In this document: piece by piece, positions 29,267 through 39,034 of the stretch
Layout of the letters: the number at the start of each line of letters is the position of its first letter
How positions within the stretch are numbered: position 1 is the first letter of the stretch
From: Paulinella micropora
Taxonomy: Eukaryota > Cercozoa > Imbricatea > Euglyphida
Length of the DNA stretch: 40,274 bases
Assembly (NCBI GenBank): GCA_009731375.1
Contig: BJOX01000225.1
Coordinates: forward strand, 242,202 to 282,475
Reading direction: 5' to 3'
The notes under the pieces: generated by a model
Told to the model about the DNA's origin: nothing
What the model saw: only the letters and a program-made list of their open reading frames with translations
The model's database searches: none
Made by a program: the position numbers and the translations under genes

Positions 29267-31777
29267 GTCTACGACGACAACACGCTCACCTGAGCCGGTG
29301 TCTTCGTCTTGACGTCTCCCCTCCGTAGCGGTATAAGCATGCTGGGGGTAGTTGGAGCTGGAACTGGTGCTATAATTCCAGTATCCGTGTCCTCTGGGAG
29401 GGCGCGCTGGGGTCCGTCCTCCCCTTCCACGAAAGCCTCGTCCTCGTGGTGCCGCCCCTCTTGGTGTCCCTCGGGACCCTCGTGACGATCCTCTCGTCTC
29501 TCCTCCTCCTCTAGTCGGCGCCTTTGATCGGCCCGATGTCTCTCTCTTCTCCCTTCTCTTCATTCTGTCAAGGAAGTAAATGATGGCCTCCCGGAACTCC
29601 GCATCCGAGACCATATTCGCATTCCACCTCCCCTCCTCCAACTCCTTCTTGTACATGGCGTACATGGTCTTTTTCATGCCTTCGAGCTCTCTAAGGAAAA
29701 GATTTCGCTGCCTATCATCAAGAGAGTCGTGGCTGAAGAGGCAACTGCCTAGTACTCCTTTCTGTGCCTCATGCTTACACGCCATGTATGAAAAATAGCG
29801 GTAGCACGGCGTCGGCTCATCTTTCCCCCTCTTGAGACCCGCCGTTCGAGTTGCATGTGCTGCTTGAGCACCTCCAACCCCCTGTGTCGCGGCACTGGAG
29901 AATGACTCGGTGGCCGTGTCCAATGCGGAACACGCGTCGAGCACCTCCTTGAACAGGTCGCCCGGCGGAGTAGCCGCTACAGTCCTCTCGTATATATTCG
30001 TTTCTAAAAAATCCGCCGTCTTCACCGCCGTGAAGGTCGGACAGGACTGTATGATCCTTGCGAGCTTGCTCGGGTGTCGTGTACACAAAGCACTCAGGAA
30101 GTACAAAATGATAGACTTCCGGCTATAAAAGAGCCCGTACTTGGCGCTGACCTCAGTGAGGATCGCTGCCAACCTCGTGCCAATGCCCAGCCCTTCGTTC
30201 ACCTCTTGAAAAATCTCAAACCCAATCAAAGTACCAGTGCACAGGTGCTGATACCCATGAGTTTTAAAGTATTGCAAGAGGACGGCAACTGGCACCGTGC
30301 ATTGCAGGTCTGAGGCTGCTCTCCTAGCCGCCACCTCTACCGCTCTCATCGCCTTGTACTCCCCAACATCAAACCCTTGTGTGATGATTGATGGGTCCAA
30401 CAAGGTGTACAACGCCTCATACTCCTGTGTTTCGTCCGTTGGATGCTGCTTCATACAAGCATCAATTCTTCTGAGCTTGTCTCGAAGGTTCGCATCCGTG
30501 TCCTTCTGACTCGCTGTCTCTGCATACAGCGTCAGAGCAGTGGCATCGGACTTTGTATATTTTTGGAAGGCCTGTATGATAGCCTGTCTGTCCTTTTTGT
30601 CATTACTGTTGACAATGACAGTGGTAGGCGCTGAGCTAGTCGCAGGGGCCGAAGGGGCTGTGTGGGCTGACGGGGCGGAGCGGCCCGAGGGAGCCATATA
30701 AGATCCAGAGGAATATTTCGGTCCCTTTGTTCCCGCCGCCTTGGCTAATGCAATCTTTGCCTCCATCTCCTTCTTTTCTTTCTCAGCCGCTAGCTCTTTG
30801 ATATACAGCTCTTGGGCATGATGAAAAAAAGACAGGATCTCAGCTGCCTTCCGAAGGAACAAGGCCTTCTCCGCCAACTCCTTCTCTCCCGCTTTATTGG
30901 TGGGGGGTGGTGCGGCCGTCCCCTCCAAGATCGTATGATCCTTCGTGAAGACCCACCTCTTCCATGCGTCATCCTTCACCAAGGCCGCATGCAGCTTCTT
31001 CATCCTCGTCACCCCTCCAGCTTCGCCTTCTATTTCCCTCAGGGCCGGGTGAAGGTCCCTGCCAAACTGGGTGTGTTGGAGTTTACCCAGGTCCACTAAC
31101 TTGGCCTCCATAAGTTTCAGAGACACATCCATGACATTGATCTGTCCTTTTGGATTCCTGAACTTAAACTCCTTTTCCACTCTCTTTATTGAATCAATGT
31201 CCTGACCAGGATCGAGCAACCTAGCCAGTGCTCTTGTGTTCCATGGCAGCACAGTCTTTCCAGTCTGGTACTCAAAGAGTATAGCACACTCAAACACTGT
31301 CCATGAGAGGTCGAGTAGCTCCAGTAAAGACATATTGTCCCCAAATGAGACATGTTGCACCTGTAACTGTGCACCGTCGTCTCTGAGGAATTCTGCGAGA
31401 GGCAGAGCTTGCCTTGGGAGAGGGTAACAGATGTCCTCCTTCTTCAAGGGTTGTCCCCATCGCATTTCTTGGGGAATGTATAGCCATTTATAGGCCTCAT
31501 CCTTCCCTTTCTTCTCCTCAAACTCCTTCTTACTTAGTTTGCCATATTCGGCCACAAACCTCGCTTCCTCTCCTCCCTTCTCCTCCTCCTCGACTTCCTC
31601 TGCTCCTCCTGTGTCAAAGGAAGGCGCAGTAAAAAATTGATTCTCTGCTCCTCCTGTGTCAAAGGAAGGTGCCAGATCTCCTCCTTCTGCATGAGAGTCA
31701 ACGAACTCCTCTTCGTTTCCTGGGGTTCGCTCACTCTCCCCCCCTCCTTCCTGCCAGTCTTCAGACCTAGTAGACAT
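29264..31777 (-). CDS. gag: Gag-like protein with CCCH finger and RGG tail (copy 2)
   Basis: The 837-residue ORF starts at ATG (31777). The N-terminus is acidic and includes a near-exact internal repeat (APSFDTGGAE and the preceding LAPSFDTGGAE). The capsid-like core keeps HGYQHLCTGTLIGFEIF, KYGLFYSRKSIILYF and FLETNIYERTV against copy 1, although overall divergence is high. The finger is Cys658, Cys667, Cys679, His683 (C-x8-C-x11-C-x3-H), so the spacing differs from copy 1 in the second gap only. A Gly/Arg-rich tail follows (RGRGFRGRGG). It is the structural and RNA-binding protein of the particle and ends at TGA followed by CGG. Confidence 0.88.
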   Translation of the reverse strand: MSTRSEDWQEGGGESERTPGNEEEFVDSHAEGGDLAPSFDTGGAENQFFTAPSFDTGGAEEVEEEEKGGEEARFVAEYGKLSKKEFEEKKGKDEAYKWLYIPQEMRWGQPLKKEDICYPLPRQALPLAEFLRDDGAQLQVQHVSFGDNMSLLELLDLSWTVFECAILFEYQTGKTVLPWNTRALARLLDPGQDIDSIKRVEKEFKFRNPKGQINVMDVSLKLMEAKLVDLGKLQHTQFGRDLHPALREIEGEAGGVTRMKKLHAALVKDDAWKRWVFTKDHTILEGTAAPPPTNKAGEKELAEKALFLRKAAEILSFFHHAQELYIKELAAEKEKKEMEAKIALAKAAGTKGPKYSSGSYMAPSGRSAPSAHTAPSAPATSSAPTTVIVNSNDKKDRQAIIQAFQKYTKSDATALTLYAETASQKDTDANLRDKLRRIDACMKQHPTDETQEYEALYTLLDPSIITQGFDVGEYKAMRAVEVAARRAASDLQCTVPVAVLLQYFKTHGYQHLCTGTLIGFEIFQEVNEGLGIGTRLAAILTEVSAKYGLFYSRKSIILYFLSALCTRHPSKLARIIQSCPTFTAVKTADFLETNIYERTVAATPPGDLFKEVLDACSALDTATESFSSAATQGVGGAQAAHATRTAGLKRGKDEPTPCYRYFSYMACKHEAQKGVLGSCLFSHDSLDDRQRNLFLRELEGMKKTMYAMYKKELEEGRWNANMVSDAEFREAIIYFLDRMKRREKRETSGRSKAPTRGGGETRGSSRGSRGTPRGAAPRGRGFRGRGGRTPARPPRGHGYWNYSTSSSSNYPQHAYTATEGRRQDEDTGSGERVVVVD

Positions 31778-32541
31778 GGACGCTGAAGGAATACGGATGA
31801 GACAGAGTTGTTTCTACCCCGTAATTGCTCTGTTCGTCTATGAGGAACGAATAGAGAGAAAAAATGAAAAGACAGTATAGAGAGAGAGCGTCTCACCGCT
31901 ATGTCTTATGTGTGTTTTTTTTTTGTGAGAAAGAAGTAATCTGTACGACTTTCTTTGAAAATTTGATCTCCTTCTCCACTCCTCTTTTCTTTTTCTCTTT
32001 TTGTTGTTGTATCTGTTATGAGGTACGAGGACCTATGTACAGATAATGTCAAAGAGGCTAGAGAAGCACTCCTTGAGAAGTCGACTTGTCGTCTGACACT
32101 TGTTCAGACCTATTGTCGAAAGACAGTCAGAGATTTGCAAAAATACTCTGATGTGTGTGTTTTGAGAGGCAACAAAGTGCACAGACTTGAAAGGTAGAGT
32201 ACTACGCTCGTGTCCTTCAAGTTTGTTTGTAACTGTGAGTGTTTGTTTGTACGTCTGTTGACCTACTCTGTCTCTGTCTCAAGAGAGAACAAAAGAACAG
32301 TTACGAGGTCTTGGTGTCTGGCCTCCTTGTGAGGACACAGATACAGGCTGTGTAGAGGGTACTGAGACACCTACTCACAAACGCCTAGACGTCTGGTTTT
32401 GCAAAAGGAGCTGTATGGGGATGTGCTGGAGTATTTGTTTTTTGGAACATCTACTCAGAAGAGATAGGTCTGTCTAATTTTTCTTTCTGCTGTGCCAAAA
32501 ACAAGCCAGAAAAGAAATCAGCCTTGTGCTGGTGACTTCAA
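31778..32541 (-). other. 5' leader of retrotransposon 2
   Basis: This is 764 bases between LTR and gag ATG. It shares blocks with the leader of copy 1, such as TTGCAAAAATACTCTGA (plus strand, near 32144). The expected primer-binding region next to the LTR reads TTGAAGTCACCAGCACAAGG on the element strand and has no TGG at the junction. Confidence 0.65.
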
Positions 32542-32787
32542 TGTTACAATCCCCGAAGATAGCTCAATAAAAAGTCGGTAATACAACCAGACACAAATCC
32601 CCAAAAGAGAATGATGTCTCGTTATATTAGCTCAGTGAAGCAGAAAAGAAAACGGCAACAGACCAAGGTTAAAATTGCATTAGGTCAAATCCGGCCAAAC
32701 GATATTGAAAATAATGGGAAAAACTAGGTGCACCTGACACCAGAAAAAGAGTACTTTTTACCGGCTATCCGGGGGGTGATGCCTACA
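32542..32787 (-). repeat. 5' LTR, retrotransposon 2
   Basis: This 246-bp LTR differs from 22417-22663 by three substitutions and one A deletion in an A run. Confidence 0.96.
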
Positions 32788-32791
32788 GCTT
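32788..32791. repeat. Target-site duplication GCTT (right), retrotransposon 2
   Basis: GCTT follows CCTACA and matches 22413-22416. The fifth base differs (T versus G), so the duplication is 4 bp. Confidence 0.8.
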
Positions 32792-32967
32792 GAACAATTT
32801 TAGCGGGCCGCCATGACAACCGGCACCGTTCAAGGCCAGAAAACGTGACACTGTGCGAAACATTGTAGACAAACACAGGCTTAGCGGCTAAAAGTATAAT
32901 CTAACTTATACTAAATACTAACAGTTACTCCATTATAGTTTAATAAAGTACGCACTCCTGCCCTTTT

Positions 32968-33105
32968 TTATGCGCGCACGTGAATCACCAGCAGCCGTTT
33001 CTTCCCAACTCGTAAAATGGCGATTTCCCCGTGAAGTAGGTCCGACCAGGCAAGCCGCCGGGCCGGCTCCGTTACTCGCTCATTGTTCAGGTAAAGTCCT
33101 CCGTC
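32968..33105 (-). CDS. Organellar-type tyrosyl-tRNA synthetase, terminal exon (S4-like domain)
   Basis: This minus-strand exon of 138 bases encodes 45 residues beginning DGGLYLNNERVTEP, then DLLHGEIAILRVGKKRLLVI, ending HVRA and TAA at 32968-32970. The pattern GG-x-Y-x-N-x-x-x-V ... D-x-x-x-G ... L-x-x-GKK is the C-terminal half of the S4-like RNA-binding domain of bacterial-type tyrosyl-tRNA synthetases, which in eukaryotes serve mitochondria or plastids. The enzyme attaches tyrosine to tRNA-Tyr; this domain grips the tRNA. The acceptor is TTTCTCTCTAG at 33106-33107, whose pyrimidine tract is part of a CT microsatellite. Reading phase agrees with the exon at 33199-33226. The catalytic part must lie further right or outside the window. 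The stop lies 180 bases from the 5' LTR of copy 2. Confidence 0.75.
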   Translation of the reverse strand, partial: DGGLYLNNERVTEPARRLAWSDLLHGEIAILRVGKKRLLVIHVRA

Positions 33106-33115
33106 CTAGAGAGAA

Positions 33116-33152
<37 letters not shown>

Positions 33153-33198
33153 GAGTTTGTCTACCTATCTCTCTTGCTGTATTTATGTATTTATGTAC
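33106..33198 (-). other. Intron of the tyrosyl-tRNA synthetase containing a CT microsatellite
   Basis: The 93-base intron begins GTACAT and ends CTCTAG on the minus strand. A perfect AG/CT run of about 32 bases (plus strand about 33117-33148) forms its pyrimidine tract. Confidence 0.65.
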
Positions 33199-33226
33199 CT
33201 TAAGCAGACGACGTGCTTGTGACTTG
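33199..33226 (-). CDS. Tyrosyl-tRNA synthetase, penultimate (micro)exon
   Basis: A 28-base minus-strand exon encodes KSQARRLLK plus the last base of a split codon. Joined to the next exon it reads KSQARRLLK-DGGLYLNNERV, the classic start of the S4-like domain in this enzyme family. It ends at CTTAAG followed by GTACATAA, and the only AG upstream within about 60 bases is TGCTTAG at 33227-33228, next to a long pyrimidine stretch. That forces a very short exon unless a non-AG acceptor is used. The intron to the last exon is 93 bases (33106-33198). The preceding exon was not found; its intron probably contains the GA/CT microsatellites at 33.28-33.6 kb. Confidence 0.65.
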
Positions 33227-33282
33227 CTAAGCACAGAGTATACATGCATCAAAGTTTGCAAAATAATAACATAAACACAGAG

Positions 33283-33318
33283 ACAGAGAGGTAGAAAAAG
33301 AGAAAGAGAGAGCGAGCG

Positions 33319-33402
<84 letters not shown>

Positions 33403-33456
33403 TAATATAGGTAAATAGATAGAAAGAGATACACAGGAGATCTTTATACTACCTTA

Positions 33457-33492
<36 letters not shown>

Positions 33493-33508
33493 TTCTATAA
33501 GCTTGGCT

Positions 33509-33541
<33 letters not shown>

Positions 33542-33559
33542 TTCTACAAGCTTGGCTTG

Positions 33560-33611
<52 letters not shown>

Positions 33612-33657
33612 CCTTTCTGCAAGCTTGGCTTGGACTACCAGGTCCAAGAGCAAGGAA

Positions 33658-33692
<35 letters not shown>

Positions 33693-33759
33693 AGAAGAAG
33701 AAGAAGGTGGTGATGATGATGATGAAGAGGAGGAGGAGGAGGAGGAGTTGGAGGAAGAA

Positions 33760-33803
<44 letters not shown>

Positions 33804-33832
33804 GGAGGAGGAGGAGGAGGAGGTGCCCAGAG
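33283..33832. repeat. Purine-rich (GA)n and (GAA/GAG)n tracts with three copies of a 23-bp tag
   Basis: GA dinucleotide arrays at about 33283-33400 and 33461-33607 are followed by GAA/GAG trinucleotides to 33822. A tag reading ACCTTTCT, two variable bases, then AAGCTTGGCTTGG recurs at about 33489, 33539 and 33611, each set in GA repeats. Glu- and Arg-rich ORFs here are repeat translations. Confidence 0.9.
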
Positions 33833-33879
33833 CAGACGGGTGGAGAAGAAGCTATGACCACAAACACAACATGCAGGTC

Positions 33880-33897
33880 ATTATCTATTTATTTATT

Positions 33898-33981
<84 letters not shown>

Positions 33982-33983
33982 TT
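33880..33983. repeat. (TTTA)n and (TTA)n array
   Basis: A short TATT run is followed by about 24 ATT units leading straight into SINE copy 1. Confidence 0.95.
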
Positions 33984-34153
33984 GGACACCATGATAGCCC
34001 AGTGGTCAAGTTCTACCATCTGGGCCCTGTCGCCAGTTCGATTCCCGTCGGTGCCACCAGTATTTTCATTGAACATACCGGTCTATTTCTGGACCAGTAT
34101 TTTCATTGAACATACCGGCCCGTCTGGAAGTGTTGGAACTGCCCTTGCGGGGG
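33984..34153 (+). mobile_element. tRNA-derived SINE-like repeat, copy 1 (truncated by gap)
   Basis: The repeat starts GGACACC after an ATT array. It has a pol III A box (TAGCCCAGTGG, 33995-34005) and B box (GTTCGATTC, 34036-34044) about 30 bases apart, and the tRNA-like 3' end GGTGCCACCA. The arms do not fold into a proper cloverleaf, so it is a tRNA-derived head and not a tRNA gene. The body contains a 25-base segment (CCAGTATTTTCATTG...) repeated twice. The copy runs into an N gap at 34154-34242. Confidence 0.75.
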
Positions 34154-34242
34154 NNNNNNNNNNNNNNNNNNNNNNNNNNNNNNNNNNNNNNNNNNNNNNN
34201 NNNNNNNNNNNNNNNNNNNNNNNNNNNNNNNNNNNNNNNNNN

Positions 34243-34312
34243 ATTATTATTATTATTATTATTATTATCATTATTATTATTATTATTATTATCATCATCA
34301 TTATTATTATTA

Positions 34313-34377
<65 letters not shown>

Positions 34378-34382
34378 CACTA

Positions 34383-34442
<60 letters not shown>

Positions 34443-34462
34443 TATTACTATCATCATCATCA

Positions 34463-34512
<50 letters not shown>

Positions 34513-34568
34513 ATTATTATGATGATTATTATTATGATGATTATTATGATTATTATTATGATTATTAT
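34243..34568. repeat. (ATT)n, (TAC)n and mixed trinucleotide arrays
   Basis: ATT with ATC interruptions is followed by TAC (about 34314-34440) and then ATT/ATG runs that end at SINE copy 2. Confidence 0.93.
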
Positions 34569-34658
34569 GGACACCGTGATAGCCCAGTGGTCAAGTTCTA
34601 CCATCTGGGCCCTGTCGCCAGTTCGATTCCCGTCGGTGCCACCAGTATTTTCATTGAA
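34569..34658 (+). mobile_element. tRNA-derived SINE-like repeat, copy 2 (truncated by gap)
   Basis: It matches copy 1 from GGACACC through A box, B box and ACCAGTATTTTCATTGAA and is then lost in the gap at 34659-34795. Confidence 0.75.
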
Positions 34659-34795
34659 NNNNNNNNNNNNNNNNNNNNNNNNNNNNNNNNNNNNNNNNNN
34701 NNNNNNNNNNNNNNNNNNNNNNNNNNNNNNNNNNNNNNNNNNNNNNNNNNNNNNNNNNNNNNNNNNNNNNNNNNNNNNNNNNNNNNNNNNNNNNN

Positions 34796-34859
<64 letters not shown>

Positions 34860-34944
34860 GTTATTATTATTATTATCATTATTATTATTAACTATTATTA
34901 TTATTTTTATTATTATTATGATTATTATTATTATTATTATTATT
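34796..34944. repeat. (AAT)n then (ATT)n array
   Basis: AAT units change to ATT at about 34828, forming an inverted pair, and continue to the start of SINE copy 3. Confidence 0.93.
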
Positions 34945-35211
34945 GACACCGTGATAGCCCAGTGGTCAAGTTCTACCATCTGGGCCCTGTCGCCAGTTCG
35001 ATTCCCGTCGGTGCCACCAGTATTTTCATTGAACATACCGGTCTATTTCTGGACCAGTATTTTCATTGAACATACCGGCCCGTCTGGAAGTGTTGGAACT
35101 GCCCTTGCGGGGGTGTCATTAGAGCTTATCGTCAATTCTTCGTACTCCCCTCACGGGTGAGACGATGGAGGCGCATGTGCAGAAATGCATCAGCCATTGA
35201 CAGAGAAGCAC
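34945..35211 (+). mobile_element. tRNA-derived SINE-like repeat, copy 3 (complete)
   Basis: This 267-bp copy runs from GACACC to GAGAAGCAC and is bounded by ATT arrays on both sides. The tRNA-like head has a 6-of-7 acceptor match (GACACCG with CGGTGCC followed by ACCA). Two 25-base direct repeats lie at 35017-35041 and 35054-35078, followed by a unique body. The TAT array that follows is probably its tail, since SINE tails often become microsatellites. It would be mobilised by a LINE-encoded RT; no partner LINE is identified. Confidence 0.8.
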
Positions 35212-35254
<43 letters not shown>

Positions 35255-35592
35255 TATTATTGTTATTACTATTATTATTATTATTATTATTATTGTTGTT
35301 GTTGTTGTTGTTGTTTGTTGTTGTTGTTGCTGCTGATGCTGATGCTGATGATGATGATGATGTTGTTGTTGTTGTTGTTGTTTTTGTTGTTTATAATGAT
35401 GATGATGATGTTGTTGTTGTTGTTGTTGTTGTTGTTACTGCTGCTGCTGCTGTTGTTGTTGCTGCTGTTAAAGTTGCTGTTGTTGTTTCTGTTGTTGTTC
35501 TTCTTCTTGTTCTTGTTGCTGCTGTTGCTGTTGTTGTTGTTGTTGTTGTTGTTGTCGTTGTTGTTGCTGCTGCTGTTAAAGTTGTTATTGTT

Positions 35593-35625
<33 letters not shown>

Positions 35626-35690
35626 CTTGTTGTTGTTCTTGCTGTTGATCTTGCTGTTTTTGTTGTTGTTGTTGTTCTTGTTCTTGATCA
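35212..35690. repeat. (TAT)n grading into (TTG)n arrays
   Basis: About 70 bases of TAT units change to TTG/GTT with GCT, GAT and CTT variants. Homopolymeric Val, Leu and Asn ORFs are shadows. Confidence 0.95.
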
Positions 35691-36560
35691 TGTTGTTGTT
35701 CTTGTTCTTGTTCTTGTTCTTCTTCTTGTTCGTCTTCTTGTTCTTCTTCTTGTTCTTGTTCTTGTTCTTGCTCATCTTCGTCTGGTTCATCTTCTTCTTC
35801 TTCTTCTTCTTCTTCTTCTTCTTCTTCTTCTTCTTCTTCTTCTTCTTCTTTTTCTTCTTCTTCTTCTTCTTTTTCTTCTTCTTCTTCTTCTTCTTCTTCT
35901 TCTTCTTCTTCTTCTTCTTCTTCTCCCTCCTCCCTTCTCCCGTCCTCCGTCCTCCGCCCTCCGCCTTCCGCCTTCCCGCCTTCCCGTCTTCCCGTCTTCC
36001 CGTCTTCCCGTCTAACCGTCTTCCCGTCTTCCCGTCTAACCGTTAACCGTCTTCCTTCTTCTTTCTTCTTCCTTCTTCCTTCTTCTTCTTCTTCCTTCTT
36101 CTTCTCCTTCTTCTCCTTCTTCTCCTTTTCCTTCTTCTTCTTCTTCTTCTCCTCCTCCTCCTCCTCCTCCTCCTTCTTCTTCTTCTTCTTCTTCTTCTTC
36201 TTCTTCTTCTTCTTCTTCTTCTTCTTCTTCTTCTTCTTCTTCTTTTCTTCTTCTTCTTTTCTTCTTCTTCTTCTTCTTCTTCTTCTTCTTCTTCTTCTTC
36301 TTCTTCTTCTTCTTCTTCTTCTTCTTCTTCTTCTCCTNNNNNNNNNNNNNNNNNNNNNNNNNNNNNNNCTTCTTTCTCTTCTTCTTCTTCTTCTTCTTCT
36401 TCTTCTTCTTCTTCTTCTTCTTCTTCTTCTTCTTGTTCTCCTTCTTCTTCTTCTTCTTCTTCTTCTTCTTTTTTTTCTTCTTCTTCTTCTTCTTCTTCTT
36501 CTTCTTCTTCTTCTTCTTCTTCTTCTTCTTCTTCTTCTTCTTCTTCTTCTTCTTCTTCTG
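35691..36560. repeat. Very long (CTT)n polypyrimidine tract with a CTTCCCGT sub-array
   Basis: From about 35775 to 36559 the plus strand is almost entirely pyrimidine, mainly CTT with CTC variants, interrupted by a CTTCCCGT-type sub-array at about 35965-36045 and an N gap at 36339-36368. Lys and Phe homopolymer ORFs are shadows. Confidence 0.95.
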
Positions 36561-36569
36561 CATGAGGGA

Positions 36570-37093
<524 letters not shown>

Positions 37094-37099
37094 TGTATG

Positions 37100-37186
37100 T
37101 ATGTATGTATATCTACTTCTGTCCCATCGATGAGTGAGTCGTGTAATTCTGCCAGCGTCAGTTCTGAACACAAGGAAAAATACAGG

Positions 37187-37219
<33 letters not shown>

Positions 37220-37274
37220 GAGTAGATAGATGAGCTCTGCCAGCGTCAGTTCTAAACAGAAGGAAAAATACAGG

Positions 37275-37307
<33 letters not shown>

Positions 37308-37783
37308 GAGTGAGTCGCGTAGTTCTGCCAGCGTCAGTTCTTAACAGAAGGAAAAATAGAGGTAGTTAGATAGATAGATAGATAGATAGATAGATGAGTG
37401 AGTCGTGTAGTTCTGCCAGCGTCAGTTCTAAACACAAGGAAAATACAGGTAGATAGATAGATAGATACATAGATAGATAGATAGATAGATAGATGGATGA
37501 GTGAGTCGTGTAGCTCTGCCAGCGTCAGTTCTAAACAGAGGGAAACATATAAGTTGATAGATAAATAGATAGATAGATAGATAGATAGATAGACAGATAG
37601 ATAGATAGATAGATAGATAGATGAGTGAGTCGTGTAGTTCTGCCAGCGTCAGTTCTAAACAGAAGGAAAAATACAGGTAGATAGATAGATAGATAGATAG
37701 ATATATAGATAGATAGATAAAAATGACAATCGGGATATAGATAGATAGATAGATAGATAGATAGATGGATTGATGGATGGATG

Positions 37784-37813
<30 letters not shown>
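37100..37813. repeat. Composite minisatellite: six units of a 60-bp core plus variable (GATA)n
   Basis: The core word GCCAGCGTCAGTTCT recurs at about 37151, 37239, 37329, 37414, 37518 and 37642. Each is preceded by GAGTGAGTCGTGTAG-like sequence and followed by A-rich AAGGAAAAATACAGGTA and then GATA units of variable number. Spacing is 85-125 bases. A pure GATA block closes the array (about 37690-37813). Confidence 0.9.
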
Positions 37814-37815
<2 letters not shown>

Positions 37816-38058
37816 TCGATGATGTGGTGTGTGGGTTTGTGTGTGTGTGTGTGTGTGTGTGACGCCTCCGAGCCGACGCGAACGATTTGCATGGTTGTAT
37901 GTATGTATGTATGTATGTATGTATCGTTTTCGTACCTGCTGACAGCTTATACATATACATATACATATACATATACACATACACATGCGCATGCACATGC
38001 GCATGCGCATGCCCATGCGCATACGCATGCGCATACGAATACGCATACGCATACTCAC

Positions 38059-38089
<31 letters not shown>

Positions 38090-38231
38090 TACACTACACA
38101 TACACATGCACATGCACATGCACATGCACATGTACATACACATACACATACAAATACAAATACAAATACAAATACAAATACACATACACATACACATCAC
38201 ACATCACACACACACACACACATACACACAC

Positions 38232-38274
<43 letters not shown>

Positions 38275-38627
38275 TACATATACACATACACATGCACATA
38301 CACATGCACATGCACATGCACATACATAGACATACACATACACATACACATACACATACATATACACATGCACATGCACATGCACATACACATACACATA
38401 CATACACATACACATACACATACGCACACGCATACGCATACGCATACGTATACACATACACATACGTATACGTATACCTATACTTATACCTATACCTATA
38501 CCTATACCTATACCTATACCTATACCTTTGCCTATACCTATACCTATACATACCTATACATATACATGTACATGTACATGTACATGTACATCTACATGTA
38601 CATGTACATGTACATGTACATATACAC

Positions 38628-38674
<47 letters not shown>

Positions 38675-38682
38675 CATACATG

Positions 38683-38718
<36 letters not shown>

Positions 38719-38840
38719 CATACACATACATATACATATACATATATAGATATACATGTACATGTACATGTACATGTACATGTACATGTACATGTACATG
38801 TAGATGTAGATGTAGATGTACATATACATATACATATACG

Positions 38841-38924
<84 letters not shown>

Positions 38925-38966
38925 CATATATATATATACACATATGTATACGTATACATATACATG
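37814..38966. repeat. (GT)n, (TATG)n and a 1-kb mosaic of hexanucleotide arrays
   Basis: After short GT and TGTA runs separated by about 30 unique bases (37862-37893), bases from about 37951 to 38966 form a period-6 array. Successive blocks use CATATA, CATGCG, CATACA, AAATAC, ACCTAT and CATGTA hexamers. ORFs in all frames here are repeat translations. Confidence 0.95.
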
Positions 38967-38976
38967 TAATAATAAC

Positions 38977-39034
<58 letters not shown>

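Larger units (their letters stand above)
22417..32787 (-). mobile_element. Full-length Ty3/gypsy-type LTR retrotransposon, copy 2
   Basis: This 10,371-bp element on the minus strand has the same layout as copy 1: LTR (32542-32787), leader, gag (31777-29264), in-frame TGA, pro-pol (29188-23459, interrupted once), 3' noncoding region, purine tract, LTR (22417-22663). Its pol proteins are very close to those of copy 1, while gag and LTRs differ much more, so it is a related lineage and not a recent duplicate. The two LTRs differ by three substitutions and one single-base indel. A nonsense codon at 26492-26494 and a lost integrase Asp indicate a defective copy. A 10-base assembly gap at 23756-23765 lies in the 3' end of pol. 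Confidence 0.96.

Noticed and set aside
34945-35020. Functional tRNA gene
   Set aside because: A and B boxes and a CCA-like end are present, but the D, anticodon and T arms do not pair properly and the sequence recurs with the same downstream body. It is a SINE head.
33503-36563. Glu-, Lys-, Ile-, Asn- and Leu-rich ORFs up to 430 codons
   Set aside because: They are homopolymer translations of GAA, ATT, TTG and CTT arrays and cross N gaps.
37100-37813. CRISPR-like array of regular repeats
   Set aside because: Spacers are only GATA runs, unit lengths vary, there are no cas genes, and the genome is eukaryotic. It is a minisatellite.
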